Position numbers and translations under genes: made by a program. Of a stretch of DNA of 64,000 bases, positions 50,282-64,000 are shown piece after piece. The stretch lies in the NCBI GenBank assembly GCA_963277665.1, contig OY728165.1, forward strand, positions 1,756,742,772-1,756,806,771. The letters run 5' to 3'. The notes under the pieces were generated by a model that saw only the letters and a list, made by a program, of their open reading frames with translations, was not told the DNA's origin and did not search any database. Within the stretch, counting starts at the first letter, position 1; each line of letters starts with the position of its first letter. The stretch is from Viscum album. Lineage: Eukaryota; Streptophyta; Magnoliopsida; Santalales; Viscaceae.

Positions 50282-53200
50282 GTGTCACATTATGTTTATT
50301 TATGGATAACATTGTTATCTAAATTAATCTCCCTCTTTTCTCAGCATCAGGTAATCCCATGTATAAATAGAGTAGGTAAATTTATGTCATGTTGCTATGT
50401 GAAAACATTGTGGAAGCTTTCTCCTATAGAACAAATAATGTCTCTCAATAATGTTGGTATATCCTTAAAAGATAATGTGTAAGGATCAGGACACAATTTT
50501 TATTTAAAATAATATGAACATCCCTTTATTGTTGTGATTCCAATGAATGTTTAGAATAAAATACCTATTCTACCATACATTTTCATTAGGTGGGAGAGAA
50601 TATTTCATGGGTTTTGATTTATTTTCATTTAGGTGATAATAAATTCAATGAATCCATCATGAATTTTTAATTAACAAAAAACCAAAATTGTTGACTGATG
50701 TTCTGTATTTGGTTGAATTTTTTTTCAACATGTTGTATTTTAATATTCACTTCCTAGAAATCATGTAATATAAGTAATCGATCTACCTATACATTGTTTT
50801 TAAATAATGATAATGGTTCATTTATAATTGGATATATATATATATATATATACATATAGTTATGTATCATTTAATAAAATATTATAATGGGAGAGCTATT
50901 ACAATTGAACATGATATGGTCCATCCATGGAGTCACAGTCTACAATAATTTACCTGAAGAAGATTAAAGGTTATAGAACATAGCTACTTAATATGTTTCT
51001 AGAATGTTTATATTACTGAATTTTATAAAAAATTATATAGTTAATTTAATTTTATAAATCTATCTAATGGGGTTAGTAATGTGAAAAAATTCAAAGAAAC
51101 CATACTTCTACTACATTGTATTATAGATGTTGAAAGTGGTGAGCACATACTCTTGGATAATGTTTAGATTGAGTAATATTGAAGATAAAATTATGAGGCA
51201 TTAGAAGTATATTTAAATACACTAACATGAGTATTTAAATTGTAATGGATCATGGGAATGGTATTGAATTTTTTTTGAAGGATTAAAAAATTGAAAAATG
51301 GTATTTTTAGTGGTTTTGAAGAGGTTCTAGTTTGATGAGTTGAGTTTGATGAACCATGGGTGAATTTGAATAAGAATGAATAATATGGATTATTTATAGA
51401 GCTCGTGATTCTCAAATATAGTAATTATAGAAAGTATAATGAAGGAAATCATATAGTTGGAACATGAATTTCATATGATTTAAATGAGTCAATATATGGT
51501 TGGAACTATCAGACATTAGGTCGAGATATGGTATTAATGTCCACATATTGTTGGGAAAACTAGCTCAATTCCTAAAACATGTATCAATATTATTGGGTCC
51601 ATGGATTTATTGTTTAATAATTTCCTAGACATGTAGTCGTATAGTTGTGACCTGGCTTCCTAAGATATCAACCATTCTTCAAAATGATGTCTTCTACCAT
51701 AGTAAGGTTCATCAGTAGGGATCTTATGGTTTTTTCCATTGTAAAAATATGAGATTTCTACCGATTGAATAGTGCGTTCGATGAAAATTATTTTATGAAT
51801 AAAAAATAAAAATATATTTTTATCGAACTGATCATAATGGAGAAGAAATTTAAATTTGACATGTTATTAAATCTATATCTTATGTTTTATTCCCATTAAC
51901 ATGATGAATATAACATTAATGAGTAAAACTGAATGAGTGAGATCACAAGGTAGATAAGATACACAAATTATTTTATCTATATTAATGAATATGTTAATAT
52001 TATGATGATAATTTTTAATTCAAATTATAAATTACATACTAATATTGATAATATTTAATTTAAGTTCGTTCATGTGTCTGAGATATCAAAGTTAATGATT
52101 TACAAGGGAAGAAAATTGTTAAAATTCAAGAAGGATGAAATAGCTAAGAATCATTGTTAGAATAGTGAAATTTAAAGGTAACAACTATAGGGTATTTGGG
52201 ATGTACATTAATATATTTTGTTGCGAATATGACGATGGTTAAAAATACCACTACCATACCTACAATTTTATTTGTTGATTTTAATGATAACATTCAACAG
52301 ATTCTTAAACTCACATTTTAAGATCACAACACATTTATTTAAATATGTCATTGTTATACATTATACATCATATGTTTTTATAATGGGATTTAGAAATAAT
52401 ATATTTTCTAAAAAATATTGAAAACTTTTTAAATCATTTAAATCTTTTAATATGTCTTTTAGACAAACCATATAGGGTATAACATCACATAAGAGTTCTA
52501 TACATATCCAAATAGTTTAAATATTATAAATCAATCGGTCTTGTATATAGTATATCAAATGAAATATTTTGAGGAAAATCGGATGATGGTATATAATATT
52601 CATAGGACTAAGTATAATAATATCCCCCCATATGATGTTATACAATGTCTATAAAAAAATTAATCGGAGATAGGAATTAATATTATCCATTTGATATTTC
52701 ATATATACATACCTAAATAACCCCATATATTTTTTGAGAAAAAGTAAAATCATTATATCAGATGAAAACATTCAATCACTATAATGAATCTTTATCAGAA
52801 TCATCCATAAAATGATTAATATGTACTAAGCCATATCACATGATGATTAATCCATCCAAAGTCTTCAACCCCACCTCTATAAAATTTGGACTAAAACTAG
52901 TAATGAAATTATAATAAGTAGAAGTGTCATTTGATTAGGAGGATGCTATTATTTAACCAATTATATGATGTTACATTGAATATATTATAAATTCTTGATA
53001 CAGATGAGATTTATTTTAGTGTTTAGAGTGTTTTTTCATAAGTAATCTATGTGAGGTTTTTAAATGAACTAATATTTTTAGTTTCTAAAATTGGATATTT
53101 CATATTTTTTTTATTGATGTATTATATTGATAGAATGATTGATATTATTTTAATCATTTTTATCGATGGAACTTGAGAATAGGTAAATGAAAGGTGTTTA

Positions 53201-54490
53201 AAATCTATAGATGAAGAAATTCCTTGGAGGATGGATAACCCAATGATATGGTGTTATATCATGGATATCTATTGTTTAAATTAAACCCCCTTTATGAAAA
53301 TATTTATTTGTTGTATATTTATTTGATAAATATTATGTATGTTTTCTAAAGAACATTGTAATTTTATATATCTTGTATTTAAATGTTTAAATATTATCTG
53401 TGCATATATATGTTATGTATGATTCATTTAATATTTTCTTTAACTCTTCATTTATAATGTATAATTACAACTATATATATGATTACATTGTTACATATCA
53501 TAATTTATTTTCTAAATTAATATAATAAGAGGAATCTAATATTTTTTGGTTTAATTTTATAAGATTCTATTCAAGAAACTCTTTCATAAATATTTTTACT
53601 CTTACGGTTTTATATTTGGAATAGTACATGATCTACTATATTGAGTAGTTTAAATTAGTTATAAACTGATACATTTTATTTATTTTATAATTTCGTAGAA
53701 ATATTCACAGTAACATGTATTGTAAAAAATGATATCGATTCTTAAAATGGTATGTTTAAATGTTCAAATATTAGAAAAAATTGGTAATAAAAAATATATA
53801 TTTTTTATGGTGTTGACTATGAATACAATAGAGATTTTATAATGACTTTTTTGAATAATACTTATGCGGATACCATTATGATACTAAAAATAAACTATAG
53901 TATTTTATAAAAATAATATTCTACTATTACGAAAGATAATATGTTTGACTAACAACCTAACTATAGAGTTATAAATAATTTACTATGATCTGTAACAATG
54001 AAAATCTATAATAAAATATCATATTGTTAAATAGATAATAGTATTTGAAAAATTCATTAAGTTAACCATTTTAGAATAACAACATTTATCGAGATAAGAA
54101 GAACTACATTAAGGGATCATTATTATGCATTTTAATTTCTAGAGTGAGTAAATTAAGAATCTGTTGAATTGAGATCCGAATAAAATTTCTATTTAGAATT
54201 TTTTTATAATAAATCGCTAATTAAATAATATATTTCAATTTATTCAAAATATTATAAATACACAAATTTGATCTGTAAAATATTTTATCTAAATTAGAAT
54301 TAACAATCAATAAAAATATATTTTAAATACACTAAATATTGAAATTAATTTTCAAAATCAAACACCTAATATAAATAAAAAATATGAATAATGGTAAAAT
54401 CCTAGTTATATAAAAGTTTAAAAAAATTTTAAAAAAATAATATTCAATAAATAAAACATAAATAATGGTATTTATCTAAAAATATAAATT
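50282..54490 (+). repeat. Diverged ~4.2-kb tandem duplication, copy 1
   Basis: Aligns with copy 2 at an offset of about 4165-4220 bp along its length. Anchors (copy 1 to copy 2): TAACATTGTTAT 50305 to 54523; a TTGTTGTGATT-like segment 50530 to 54738; a block near 50970 to 55170; 51460-51745 to 55657-55955; 52560 to 56720; AAGTTAACCATTTTAG 54058 to 58224; ACAAATTTGATC 54262 to 58428. Divergence is high. No coding motif. Ends are approximate. Confidence 0.72.
50832..50852. repeat. (AT)n microsatellite
   Basis: About ten AT dinucleotides in a row within copy 1 of the 4.2-kb duplication. Not seen at the matching place in copy 2. Confidence 0.9.
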
Positions 54491-57400
54491 CATGTTTGTT
54501 GTCAAATAGATTTTAGTTCACGGGTAACATTGTTATATAAATTTAACTCGAAACTTTTCAACATTACCAAATCCATGAAAATCATATAATTATTAAATTG
54601 ATATAATATTGAAATGAATAAATGTTGTTCCGCCCTTCTCTCATGAAACTAATTATGTGTATTAATAGAAAGTCTATATAAATAAAAGTTATTGTGAAAT
54701 AATTTTTAGAAGGTATTTCATTACAATGATAAGACCTTACCTTTGTAGTTGTGATGTTAATAAATGAGGATAAAAAAATTTTAATTCTACACTATATTGT
54801 AACAAGGGGTTTGATAATAATTAAATTTTTTTTCATTTCATGTCAATAATGATAGAATATGAATATTGAAACCATAATGATTTTTTAGTAAACCACAAAC
54901 TTAATGGACTGATTGAATTATTTTATTGGTTAAAATTTTATTTCTTGACAATTGGATTTGTTGTAAAGAAATTTTAGAATAAATCATTTAATTTATGTAT
55001 AGGAGATACTATAAATTATTTGGAAATGAAACTAATAAAATATAAATAACATGGTAGGAATATTTGTGTGGAATCTAGTAAAATATGATGATTTGATTTG
55101 TGATCCAAATGAAAAATGCATGTTTTATTAATTGAACCATTCTCTACAAGAATTTATATATATTAGATAAATTGTTATATAATGTAGCTATTGAATATAT
55201 TCCTAGAATAATATTATTCATGAATTTAAAAAGGATTTAATTATATTTTTTTAATTTTACATATTTTGTAATATGGGGTTTTAATGTGACTAATTTTATG
55301 GAAACAATCATTTGGGGACATATTATTATGGATAAGGAAATTTGGGAGTATATGATCTTGGATGAAGCCTGCTGTTAGGAATATTGAATATACAATTTGG
55401 AGTAATTATAAATATATTTAAATACACTACCATGATGATATATATGTTAAAAGAACATGGGATTGAGGATGAAAATTTTTAATATTTCTTGATAAAATCC
55501 AAATGTAATTTTCAGTATATTTTAAGATGTTTTGATTTCATGAGATGCATTGGAAGATAAATTAACTCAGCTATATATGTCAAGATAACATTTATTAATG
55601 ATACATCATATAATAATTAGATATAAATAATTGTAAGGTTTAAGAAAGTACTCATATGGTGGGAACATTAAACTCATGTGGTTGAGATGGGTTACTATAT
55701 GGTTTGAACTATCCATCATATGGTTGATACAGGCTATCTAAGTCACTATAATGTTGGGAAAATAATCTCTTTTTTTGAAACATGTTTCCATAATGTTGTG
55801 GAACATGCATTTATAGTATATAAAATTCCTAGACATTTCATCATATAGTTTTTATAAAGATTCATAAGATATTGAACATTCATCGCAATGTAGACCTATG
55901 CCTTTGTAAGGTTAATCTATATAGATATAATGTTTTATACCTTTTTAAATTGTTTTTATGATGAAAAAATAAGAATAGATGATTCAAAAATTGATATTGT
56001 TGTATAAATACATCACATATGAAAATTAGTTAAAGATATATCAAGAATTTTTGATCCCTATGTCATGATGAGTTGACCGACAAAGAGTAAATTAGAATGA
56101 GTGAGATCTCAATGAAGATGAAATGAAAATATTTTACTTTAATAATATAATAGATATATTTCTGACAATGATAAGTCATTAATCAATGTATAAATTTCAT
56201 ACTAATCAAATGGTGGATTAATATATGTTTTGTCATGTGTATAGATTTCATAGGTACTAATACACTATTATGGACAATTATTACACTTTAATAAAGATGA
56301 AGTGTCTAAGAAACTTAGATAGAATAGTGAGATTAAAGGGGAACTACTGATGGGTATTTAGGACATTCAAAAATATATATTTTTTTGAGTATTTTCAAAT
56401 TGTCAAACATTTTTACTATCAATCTAAAAGATTTTATGTTGACTTAAAACTGTTCCTTCAACACATTATAATGTTTTTTTGTAAAGTGACAACACACATG
56501 CATAAATACATAATTGTACAAACATTATACTTTATGTGTGTATGGAATGTTTTTAGATAGAATATATTTTTTACTAGATGTATAATAGTTTTAAATTTTG
56601 ACCGAACTATTCAGAAGACTTCCAGAAAAATTGTAACTGGATGAACATTTCTTATACCATCACAATATACCAAACTATTTGAAATATCACAAATCAATCG
56701 GACTCATTCTATGTATATTAGATGAAATATTTTAATGTAAATTAGTTTGAGGTTTAAAATGCCTATATGTTATAATATAACAATGTCCCACCAGATGATT
56801 TCATACAAATAATTTCAAAACAAATCTTATATAGGATCATATTCTATCAAGATTGAATACAATAAAGACCTATTATAAGAACATTAAAATTTTTCATGAA
56901 AAACTAATATCCTTCACTGGGATAGAACTATTCAATACCTGTAATGGTCTTTCATCAGAATCAACCATCACTTGAAGAATAGGTTATGAACCTTATCAGG
57001 TAAAGATGAGTCCATCCAGAGACATTGTATGCACATCCATAACATTTAGATTTTTTAAATTTCTGAAATTCATATAAATATATGTATCATTTAATAACAT
57101 TGAATATATTTCATCAATAATGATATGAAGTTACTTTGAAACATTGGTAAAATCATGTTACTAATGCGATCCATTATATATCTTAAATAGTTATTTTCTT
57201 ATGGAATTCATTTGAGGTTCCTAAATAAATTAATATCTATTTTTCAATTAGATAATGTATATTGGGTTTTATTCCTAGAATCTAGGGATTATAGTATAGA
57301 TTTTATTTGAAAATTTCTTGTCATTGGATCTGAAGAATAAGAAAATAGAAGCTGTTTATGATCTATTGATCGCATAATTCCTTGTGTCGAAGGAAAACCA

Positions 57401-58660
57401 AATGATATATTGATATATTACACATTTCATGAGATTTTTTAAAACTCAATTTACCTTGATGGTTATCTTGTGGATATTTCAACGTTAAATATTATGTTTG
57501 TTTTCTAAAGAATGTTAAAAAAAATTATATCTTGTTTTTAAATTTTTATATATCATCATTGCATATATAAGTAATGAATTATTGTTTCAATCATTTCCAG
57601 AACTATAATATCATATTGTATATATAAAATAATATACATGATTACATCCTTATATATCAGAAAATAATTTTTCCAAATTACAATATTAATATGTAGGAAA
57701 TATTTTTTTGTTTAAATATATAAACTATTATCCATCCACCTTCTTGTAGTAAATTGAATACTCTGATGATCTTAAATTTTGTAGTGCTAAAGGTTCTCTT
57801 AAATTTCAAGTTTATATTTTTTATAAATTGATACATAAAATATCTTTATAATTTGTAAAAATCATTTACAAAACCATGTATTTTAATAACATTATATTTT
57901 ATTTAAAATTGATGTATGAAATGATTTCAAATTAGATAACTGAATCCCTGAAGAAAATCAATGTTTTTATGTCGATGACTATGAATATTAGGGAGGTAAA
58001 ATATTGATTTTTGTGATCAAAATTGTATTTTATACCTTTATGATACATACTATAAACTATGTTATTCTATACATTCAATTTCACACTTTTATAAAAGATT
58101 GTATTTTTGAATAAAAATATAATAACCAAGTCATAATCACTTTTCAATGTTTTATGGAATGGACTATTTGTTGAAAAATTTCATCATGTTAATTAGATAA
58201 TTATATTTGTAAATGCATTAAGTTACCCACTTCGAGACAGAAAAATGTTATTAAGACAAGAAATGATATTCTAATAGTTAAATATCTTGCCACTTATTGG
58301 TCAATGTGGGTAACTAATGAAGGTGTGAATTGAGTTACCAATAAAATGTTAGTCTAAAAACCATTTAAATTTTAAATAATCAATTAAATATAAAATTACA
58401 TGTTAATCAAGATTGTAAAAATATACAAATTTGATCATTCTAACAAATTCTCGAATGCATAATTAATTCTAGGTAAAAATATCATTTAATTAATTTATCT
58501 CCTCAAATTATGTTACTTAACTGAACAATTTATATAAATAAAATTTAAGAATAACTTTGAATGTATGGTTTTATTATATTTTCGAAAATATAAATGGAAT
58601 TTTCTATAAATAAAAATAAAACTAAAAAATCTAAAGTTGAATTTAAATAAGGGTTTTTTT
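54491..58660 (+). repeat. Diverged ~4.2-kb tandem duplication, copy 2
   Basis: Begins where copy 1 ends, so the two are head-to-tail. I see no third copy on either side. No internal region separates them, so they do not behave as an ordinary LTR pair. Confidence 0.72.
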
Positions 58661-61600
58661 CTAAAACCCATAATTAACCACCACCCATTGTTAATTACCC
58701 ACTACAAATAATTTCATTAAAAATTAAAATTATTGAAAACAAATATCAGGTTTAAATAATGTACATAATAATGTACTAGAGTATATACACTAAAATATTT
58801 ATAAATGGGACAAAAAAGATACCCATTCAAGTGGGATGTATTAAATTGTAATTCATCGTAATATAAATAAAATAGTTTGAATGAATATCAATTACCTTCC
58901 ATTATATCACATGAAACACTGTGTTTAGAACTAAAAAGTGAAAAAACATATATCTAAAAATATCTAATATTAAATGAGAAATTGATTTAAATATATGATG
59001 TTTAATGAAGGTTGATCCAAGTTGGTTCAATTTTCTAGTTTCCTCGTATTTTTCATTAGTAGAATAGTTGAAAAGTTCCTTAGAAAATATTGTAAATGAT
59101 AATGTAACCAACATACTTTTTTGTTGCATTGGTGATCATGTAACGATCCGTTATTTATCTATGATATTGTGATCATTTTCCCGATATTCAATCATAAATA
59201 TCTTTTTAGGATAAAACCATTGTATTTATATAGTTATTAATTAAGTGTATCCATTGGGAAATAATAATTCGTATTTGAATGCACTCATTCATAATTTAAT
59301 GCTTCAGAACTAGGAATTGGATATTTCAATCTCCCTAATTCTATGATAGATATGGTAAGATGTATTTACTCGAATTTTAGTTAGTTGAGTTCACATTAAC
59401 TCAAGATAGTTATCTGATGTCTCAAGGTGACATGGTTGATTCAACCCTTCAAAAAGTCCTCTCATTTTCATATTTAGTAAGTTTATGACTTCATGTCATA
59501 AACTTTCTCGACATGTGTTCACTACATAATAAGTCACCTTCATCATATTAATAAATCATTATTTACACATGCCATTTCATGATATATTTATTTATTCATG
59601 TGATAGGTGGTCTTATTCATGTAGTATGATACATGGATTTTAATGAAATGTTGATTGTTCATGTGGTTATCTTATTATCATCATATGCTAACCAAAATAT
59701 TAAATTTATAGAAATCTCAGGCTCACAAATATTTTCCCAATATAATTATACATATGTATTAAATGTTCATATGGAAATCAGTAACATGAAATTTCATTCT
59801 AGTTTAAGACAATAATCTCATACATTAAGATGATAAAAAGTAATTAAATTAAAATTTAAATGAATTTAATATATCATAATTATATTGTATTGTATTGAAA
59901 TTACATTGTACCATGTTCCAAGAAACTATCAATGGGTTTCCAATGAATTCGGTAAATTTATATTTATCACATTATATCCCCATATGATATTATATAACAT
60001 AGAATAAATATGTAATATGATAAATGAAAATTTTGATGAAATAGAGAATCAATTTAAAATATTAAATGAGATAGTACAACAGTAGGCTAGAAATTTAATA
60101 TTTAATCTCTATGATGAATCCTAATAAGAATATAAATATGTTTTATCTATAATTTCTACAAGAATAATATAATCCATTCCATTGGATATATAGGAGGGAG
60201 AAGAAGAAGTCTCATAAACAAATGAATTGGAATTGTATTTAATAACTACAAACTTATAAACATGTATAAGATTCTTAAATACTTATGCATGAATTAGTCT
60301 AAAAGGATTAGTTGTATAATATGTAGTAATTTGAGGCACTGAATATTATATATGGGATAATAAATCTGTCTAGGAGGTATAATGTTAAGGATCCATCAAA
60401 CAAGTCAACTCACATATAGCTCGTGAACTGTTATCCAATTGTTAATGAAATCTTCTAGATTGTCCATGAAATCAACCAAAATAGAATCCACTTTCTTTTC
60501 ATATCAACATTTGAATTTAATGATTTAACTATAGGAGATATCTTCAATTCCAATGAAAGTGTTCTAAACATCACTTTTAGATCAATCTTTTTGAAGACCC
60601 TACAAGGATATTAATAAATTAACATTTTGATTAATTATTAGTATTAACTAGCTAGTTTGACATCCTCAAAAGCTAAATCCTGGGTCTTAAAAACATGGGT
60701 TTGAAATGAAACATATAAAAAATTGTGAATATTATTGATACATTCAAATACAACATAAAACTCATTTTTGAATGACCTATTTTTTCTTTCATTAATCAAG
60801 ATATTATTGAACTAGAGGAGAAGAATACATGATGGGGGGATGAAACATAGAATTCATTAATATCATGTCTCATTAAGTTACCATTTCATATAGATCAACA
60901 TGAAGAGAACCAGTTTGATCTCATGTATCTTAAATATTTTGTTATTCATCTATATTATAATATTAAATCATGGAATATGATGATTAATGATGAATGTAAT
61001 AACTAAGAAAATATCATCTTCTATCACTTATTGTGAAGTGTTCTGAATGTTAACCAAAGTATATTTGATTATTATATACATATCTAATTTAAATACATAT
61101 AATTCATATTTAGTGGCATGGAAATAATATGGAATAGATGTTGAATGAGTAGACATAGATAGATCAGTTACAGGATTCCAACAATCTAACTTATGTAAAT
61201 CATCCATCAGACTATCTGTCATCATCTGATCCTCAACCATAGATGAAACATAAAACAATTCATTATATTAATCATAAAAAATGATCTCATTAATAAAAAT
61301 CTAGGAATATTAATTTCACTCCATCATTTCAACCACAAAAATAAAATTTCCTTTTAATGTTATTTTAGTAGATAGTATGGAAGTTCTACCATTTTCAGGT
61401 GGACTACCTCCTTGATCTTAAAAATCGGAAATAGGATATTCTATGTCTAATCAATTATTTGTAAGGAATTATCTCTTTGAGAGGTAGCATATGACGTAGG
61501 ATATCTAGATATACTCCCAATAATAGGAGATAATTTGGTGTTTTTCCTATATCCATTACATCCCAAAAATTTATCTCATTATTGATAATATTGACAAAAT

Positions 61601-64000
61601 AAACAACATTCTTTATTAATGTATAACGCCATTTTTTACTCTATTTATACTTTATTAGATACTTAATTTTATATTCCTAAAACATATACTTATGTTTCTT
61701 TATAACTATTATGATTTGATTACTCTACAACATCATCATGTTTAAGGCATAGATTTGACCAATTCCTCGATATAACCAGTTACATTGCTAGATTAATTTT
61801 CTGAAAGCTATTCTCTTGATTAGTCACCAATTCATTTTTTAATATGTTTTAGTAAAATATCCTTTCAATTAAAATATTTTGAGTTAAAAAAAACCTATTA
61901 GAATTAGTTATCTTATCCTCTTCCACAGGAACTAATCGTTTTTACATAGGAAATAATTACATTAGTTCATGATACATTATAGAATCGAATATTGAATTTG
62001 TTATATAAAGGTGAACCATGTGCCTCAGATAAAATATTTAATGATTTATTTGAACAATACTATTCCTAAAAAATAGGGTCAACATATCTTGATTCCATGG
62101 GGCAGTAAATTATATATTTCAACATCATATTACATATTTCATAAACATATCCAATAGACTACATTCAACACTAAATACAAAACTATAGGGTCATATAGGA
62201 GTTCCATTTCTTGTCTTTTAGTTTAAGGAATTATAAAATTCAAATTGATGATGATTAATTGGATATAAACATTGATAATATTCATACCCCACAAATATAT
62301 TGAAAGAAAAAACACTATTACCACCTCTTTAAATAAAATTAAAAAACATCGCCATTTAACAAGAATTTTATCATATCTCTCCCTACTCTTTGTGGAAGTA
62401 CTCATGGATTTTTCCAAAATCATTGATTAGATTTTTATAGAATGGTATAACATTTACATTATAATAATCAGACCCTCTTGGTTCATGAATAATTCCCCAA
62501 ACTAGTAATTGTCATGGAATTAACTATAGATAATTGGATTGTTTTTTCACTAATACTGAATGATCAATGAGATTATAATTCAATAGCAATATTGATTTAC
62601 ATGAACTGGAGTTCAAATTCTTAGAATTTTTCGACAGAGAAGAATGAACATAAAAACTACATTCCAAAAAAAATTCTACCACAACAATCAAATTTGAAAT
62701 GAGATCACTATATTTTCATAAAGGGGAGGTAAAATGGAGAGGATTGATTTGAAGAGAGTGATATGATTCAGGTGAAAAAACCAATTTTCATAAATGATCA
62801 TAAATAGATAGAGTAATTCCAAGGATATTAATATGTAATAGTTTATTTTGTGATTCTAATTTAAATATAAACAAATATCCAATTAATGTAACAATAATCA
62901 GAAAAATTCCAAATCAAATATTTTTATGACATTATCAATTTCTATAAACATATAAATATTGTTGACAATGGATTTACAACAAATATAAGAAGTATAGGCA
63001 TGTTATCTATAAACATATATTACTTTTACTAATTGTACTACCAATAAGTATAGGATATGTATATATTAACCATATTAACATGTTTTTCAATGTATGCATA
63101 GTGATTTTGTGGTTTAATACTCCTAGTGAGTATGGACACCATATGAGTAACTGTTTATAGTAGTAATGATGAACATGCGAACAAAAACTCCGGGTTAGTC
63201 AACTGACTATGTGATTCGTATATCATGATTACTTCCAAAAACATATTGAAAAAATATATTAAAATTTATTATCAATGTAATTAATAACAAAAACAAAATT
63301 AATACTATTACATATGTTTTTTCATTTCTTATTCATTGATAATATAATTGATTCTATCAATGTTCAATGAATTTGTAAATTTATAATAAATACAATGTTT
63401 AGTACAAATTGATTCTAGAAATGTTTTAACTTTACAGTAATTATCTCCCATAAAATGATGGCTTATATCAATATAATTTGTTGTAGAATCATATTTTGAA
63501 TTATTAGAAATATTTTTTTATTGTATTATCATAATTTATAGGGAACATTTGAACATGATATCTACATTTATTCAATATATGTTGAATCCATATAATCTAT
63601 GGATGGTAACTAACTATAGTTATGTACCAAAAATTAATAGTGGATAATTCCATTGAGTTATACTTCTTACAACACATTGACATCAATGAATTTTCCAATA
63701 AATTTAGATTTTCTTGAGGTTAGTTTTATATCTAACATAAAACCACAAAAATATGACTCTAAATAAACCATTGATCCAAATTTTTATCTTGTGGAGAAAA
63801 AAATAATGTAATTATTTTATTCATGTCGTATTTGAAAATTATTTTCGAATGTAGTAGATAGAAATTTTTATCTAATTGAAAACATGCTCATAAAAACATA
63901 ATCCATCTAATATCATTCTATATAGAAGTTAATTATAGTAACATTATTACCATACCTTTATAAGATGGTTGATAAACTAATTTCCTAATTTCATCAAGAT
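58661..64000. other. AT-rich non-coding stretch, no gene recognised
   Basis: Open frames reach at most about 76 codons and show no family motif. The region around 60200-62700 is slightly less AT-rich and has minus-strand frames that could be decayed pol, but I could not match any domain. Confidence 0.5.
59479..59505. repeat. Perfect 11-bp hairpin
   Basis: AAGTTTATGAC (59479-59489) and GTCATAAACTT (59495-59505) are perfect complements around the loop TTCAT. No repeat or gene context was found. Confidence 0.75.

Noticed and set aside
50282..58660. LTR pair of a giant-LTR element
   Set aside because: The copies are directly adjacent with no interior, no PBS and no polypurine tract at the joint.
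60200..62700. Minus-strand Ty1/copia or LINE pol relic
   Set aside because: I looked for RT, RNase H and integrase boxes on both strands and could not match any.

Overview
The window looks like nuclear DNA from a seed plant with a large, repeat-filled genome. It is strongly AT-rich, has no intact protein-coding gene, no rRNA and no functional tRNA. The only recognisable coding material is decayed Ty3/gypsy (Metaviridae) LTR-retrotransposon sequence using the initiator-Met tRNA primer site. Species cannot be named from the sequence. Stop codons at former CAA, CAG and CGA positions fit long-term decay by deamination of methylated cytosine.

The best-resolved object is a complete, fairly young, non-autonomous LTR retrotransposon at 28473-40527. 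It has two LTRs of 5209 and 5207 bp around an internal region of only 1639 bp, a TATGG target duplication, a Met-type primer-binding site (PBS) and a 15-bp polypurine tract. It resembles a LARD (large retrotransposon derivative), but LTR makes up about 86% of it. The internal region holds a 50-codon gag-like relic preceded by a possible 82-nt intron, and a 96-bp tRNA-like insert. Each LTR has a TATA box, a bZIP-type site, nested hairpins and a seven-unit array with a period near 195-200 bp.

Left of it lies an older nest. A plus-strand gypsy pol relic (protease 14.4 kb, RT 14.9-15.7 kb, RNase H 15.7-16.0 kb, integrase from 16.4 kb) is cut inside its integrase core by a second gypsy element on the minus strand (16881-25944: LTRs about 2.07 and 2.28 kb; gag, protease, RT, RNase H and integrase relics between them). 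The rest of the first integrase resumes at about 25950 and runs to 26600. Homologous blocks at about 11.7-12.7 kb and 42.06-43.0 kb, in the same orientation and flanking the whole assembly, may be the two LTRs of the oldest element, giving a nest of more than 30 kb.

From 50.3 to 58.7 kb there is a two-copy, much diverged tandem duplication with a unit of about 4.2 kb and no recognised coding content. The remaining stretches (1-11.7 kb, 43-50.3 kb, 58.7-64 kb) are AT-rich DNA in which I see no gene, only small hairpins and microsatellites. Nothing here is a working gene set. The biology is retroelement insertion, nesting and decay, plus the unusual architecture of the LARD-like LTR.
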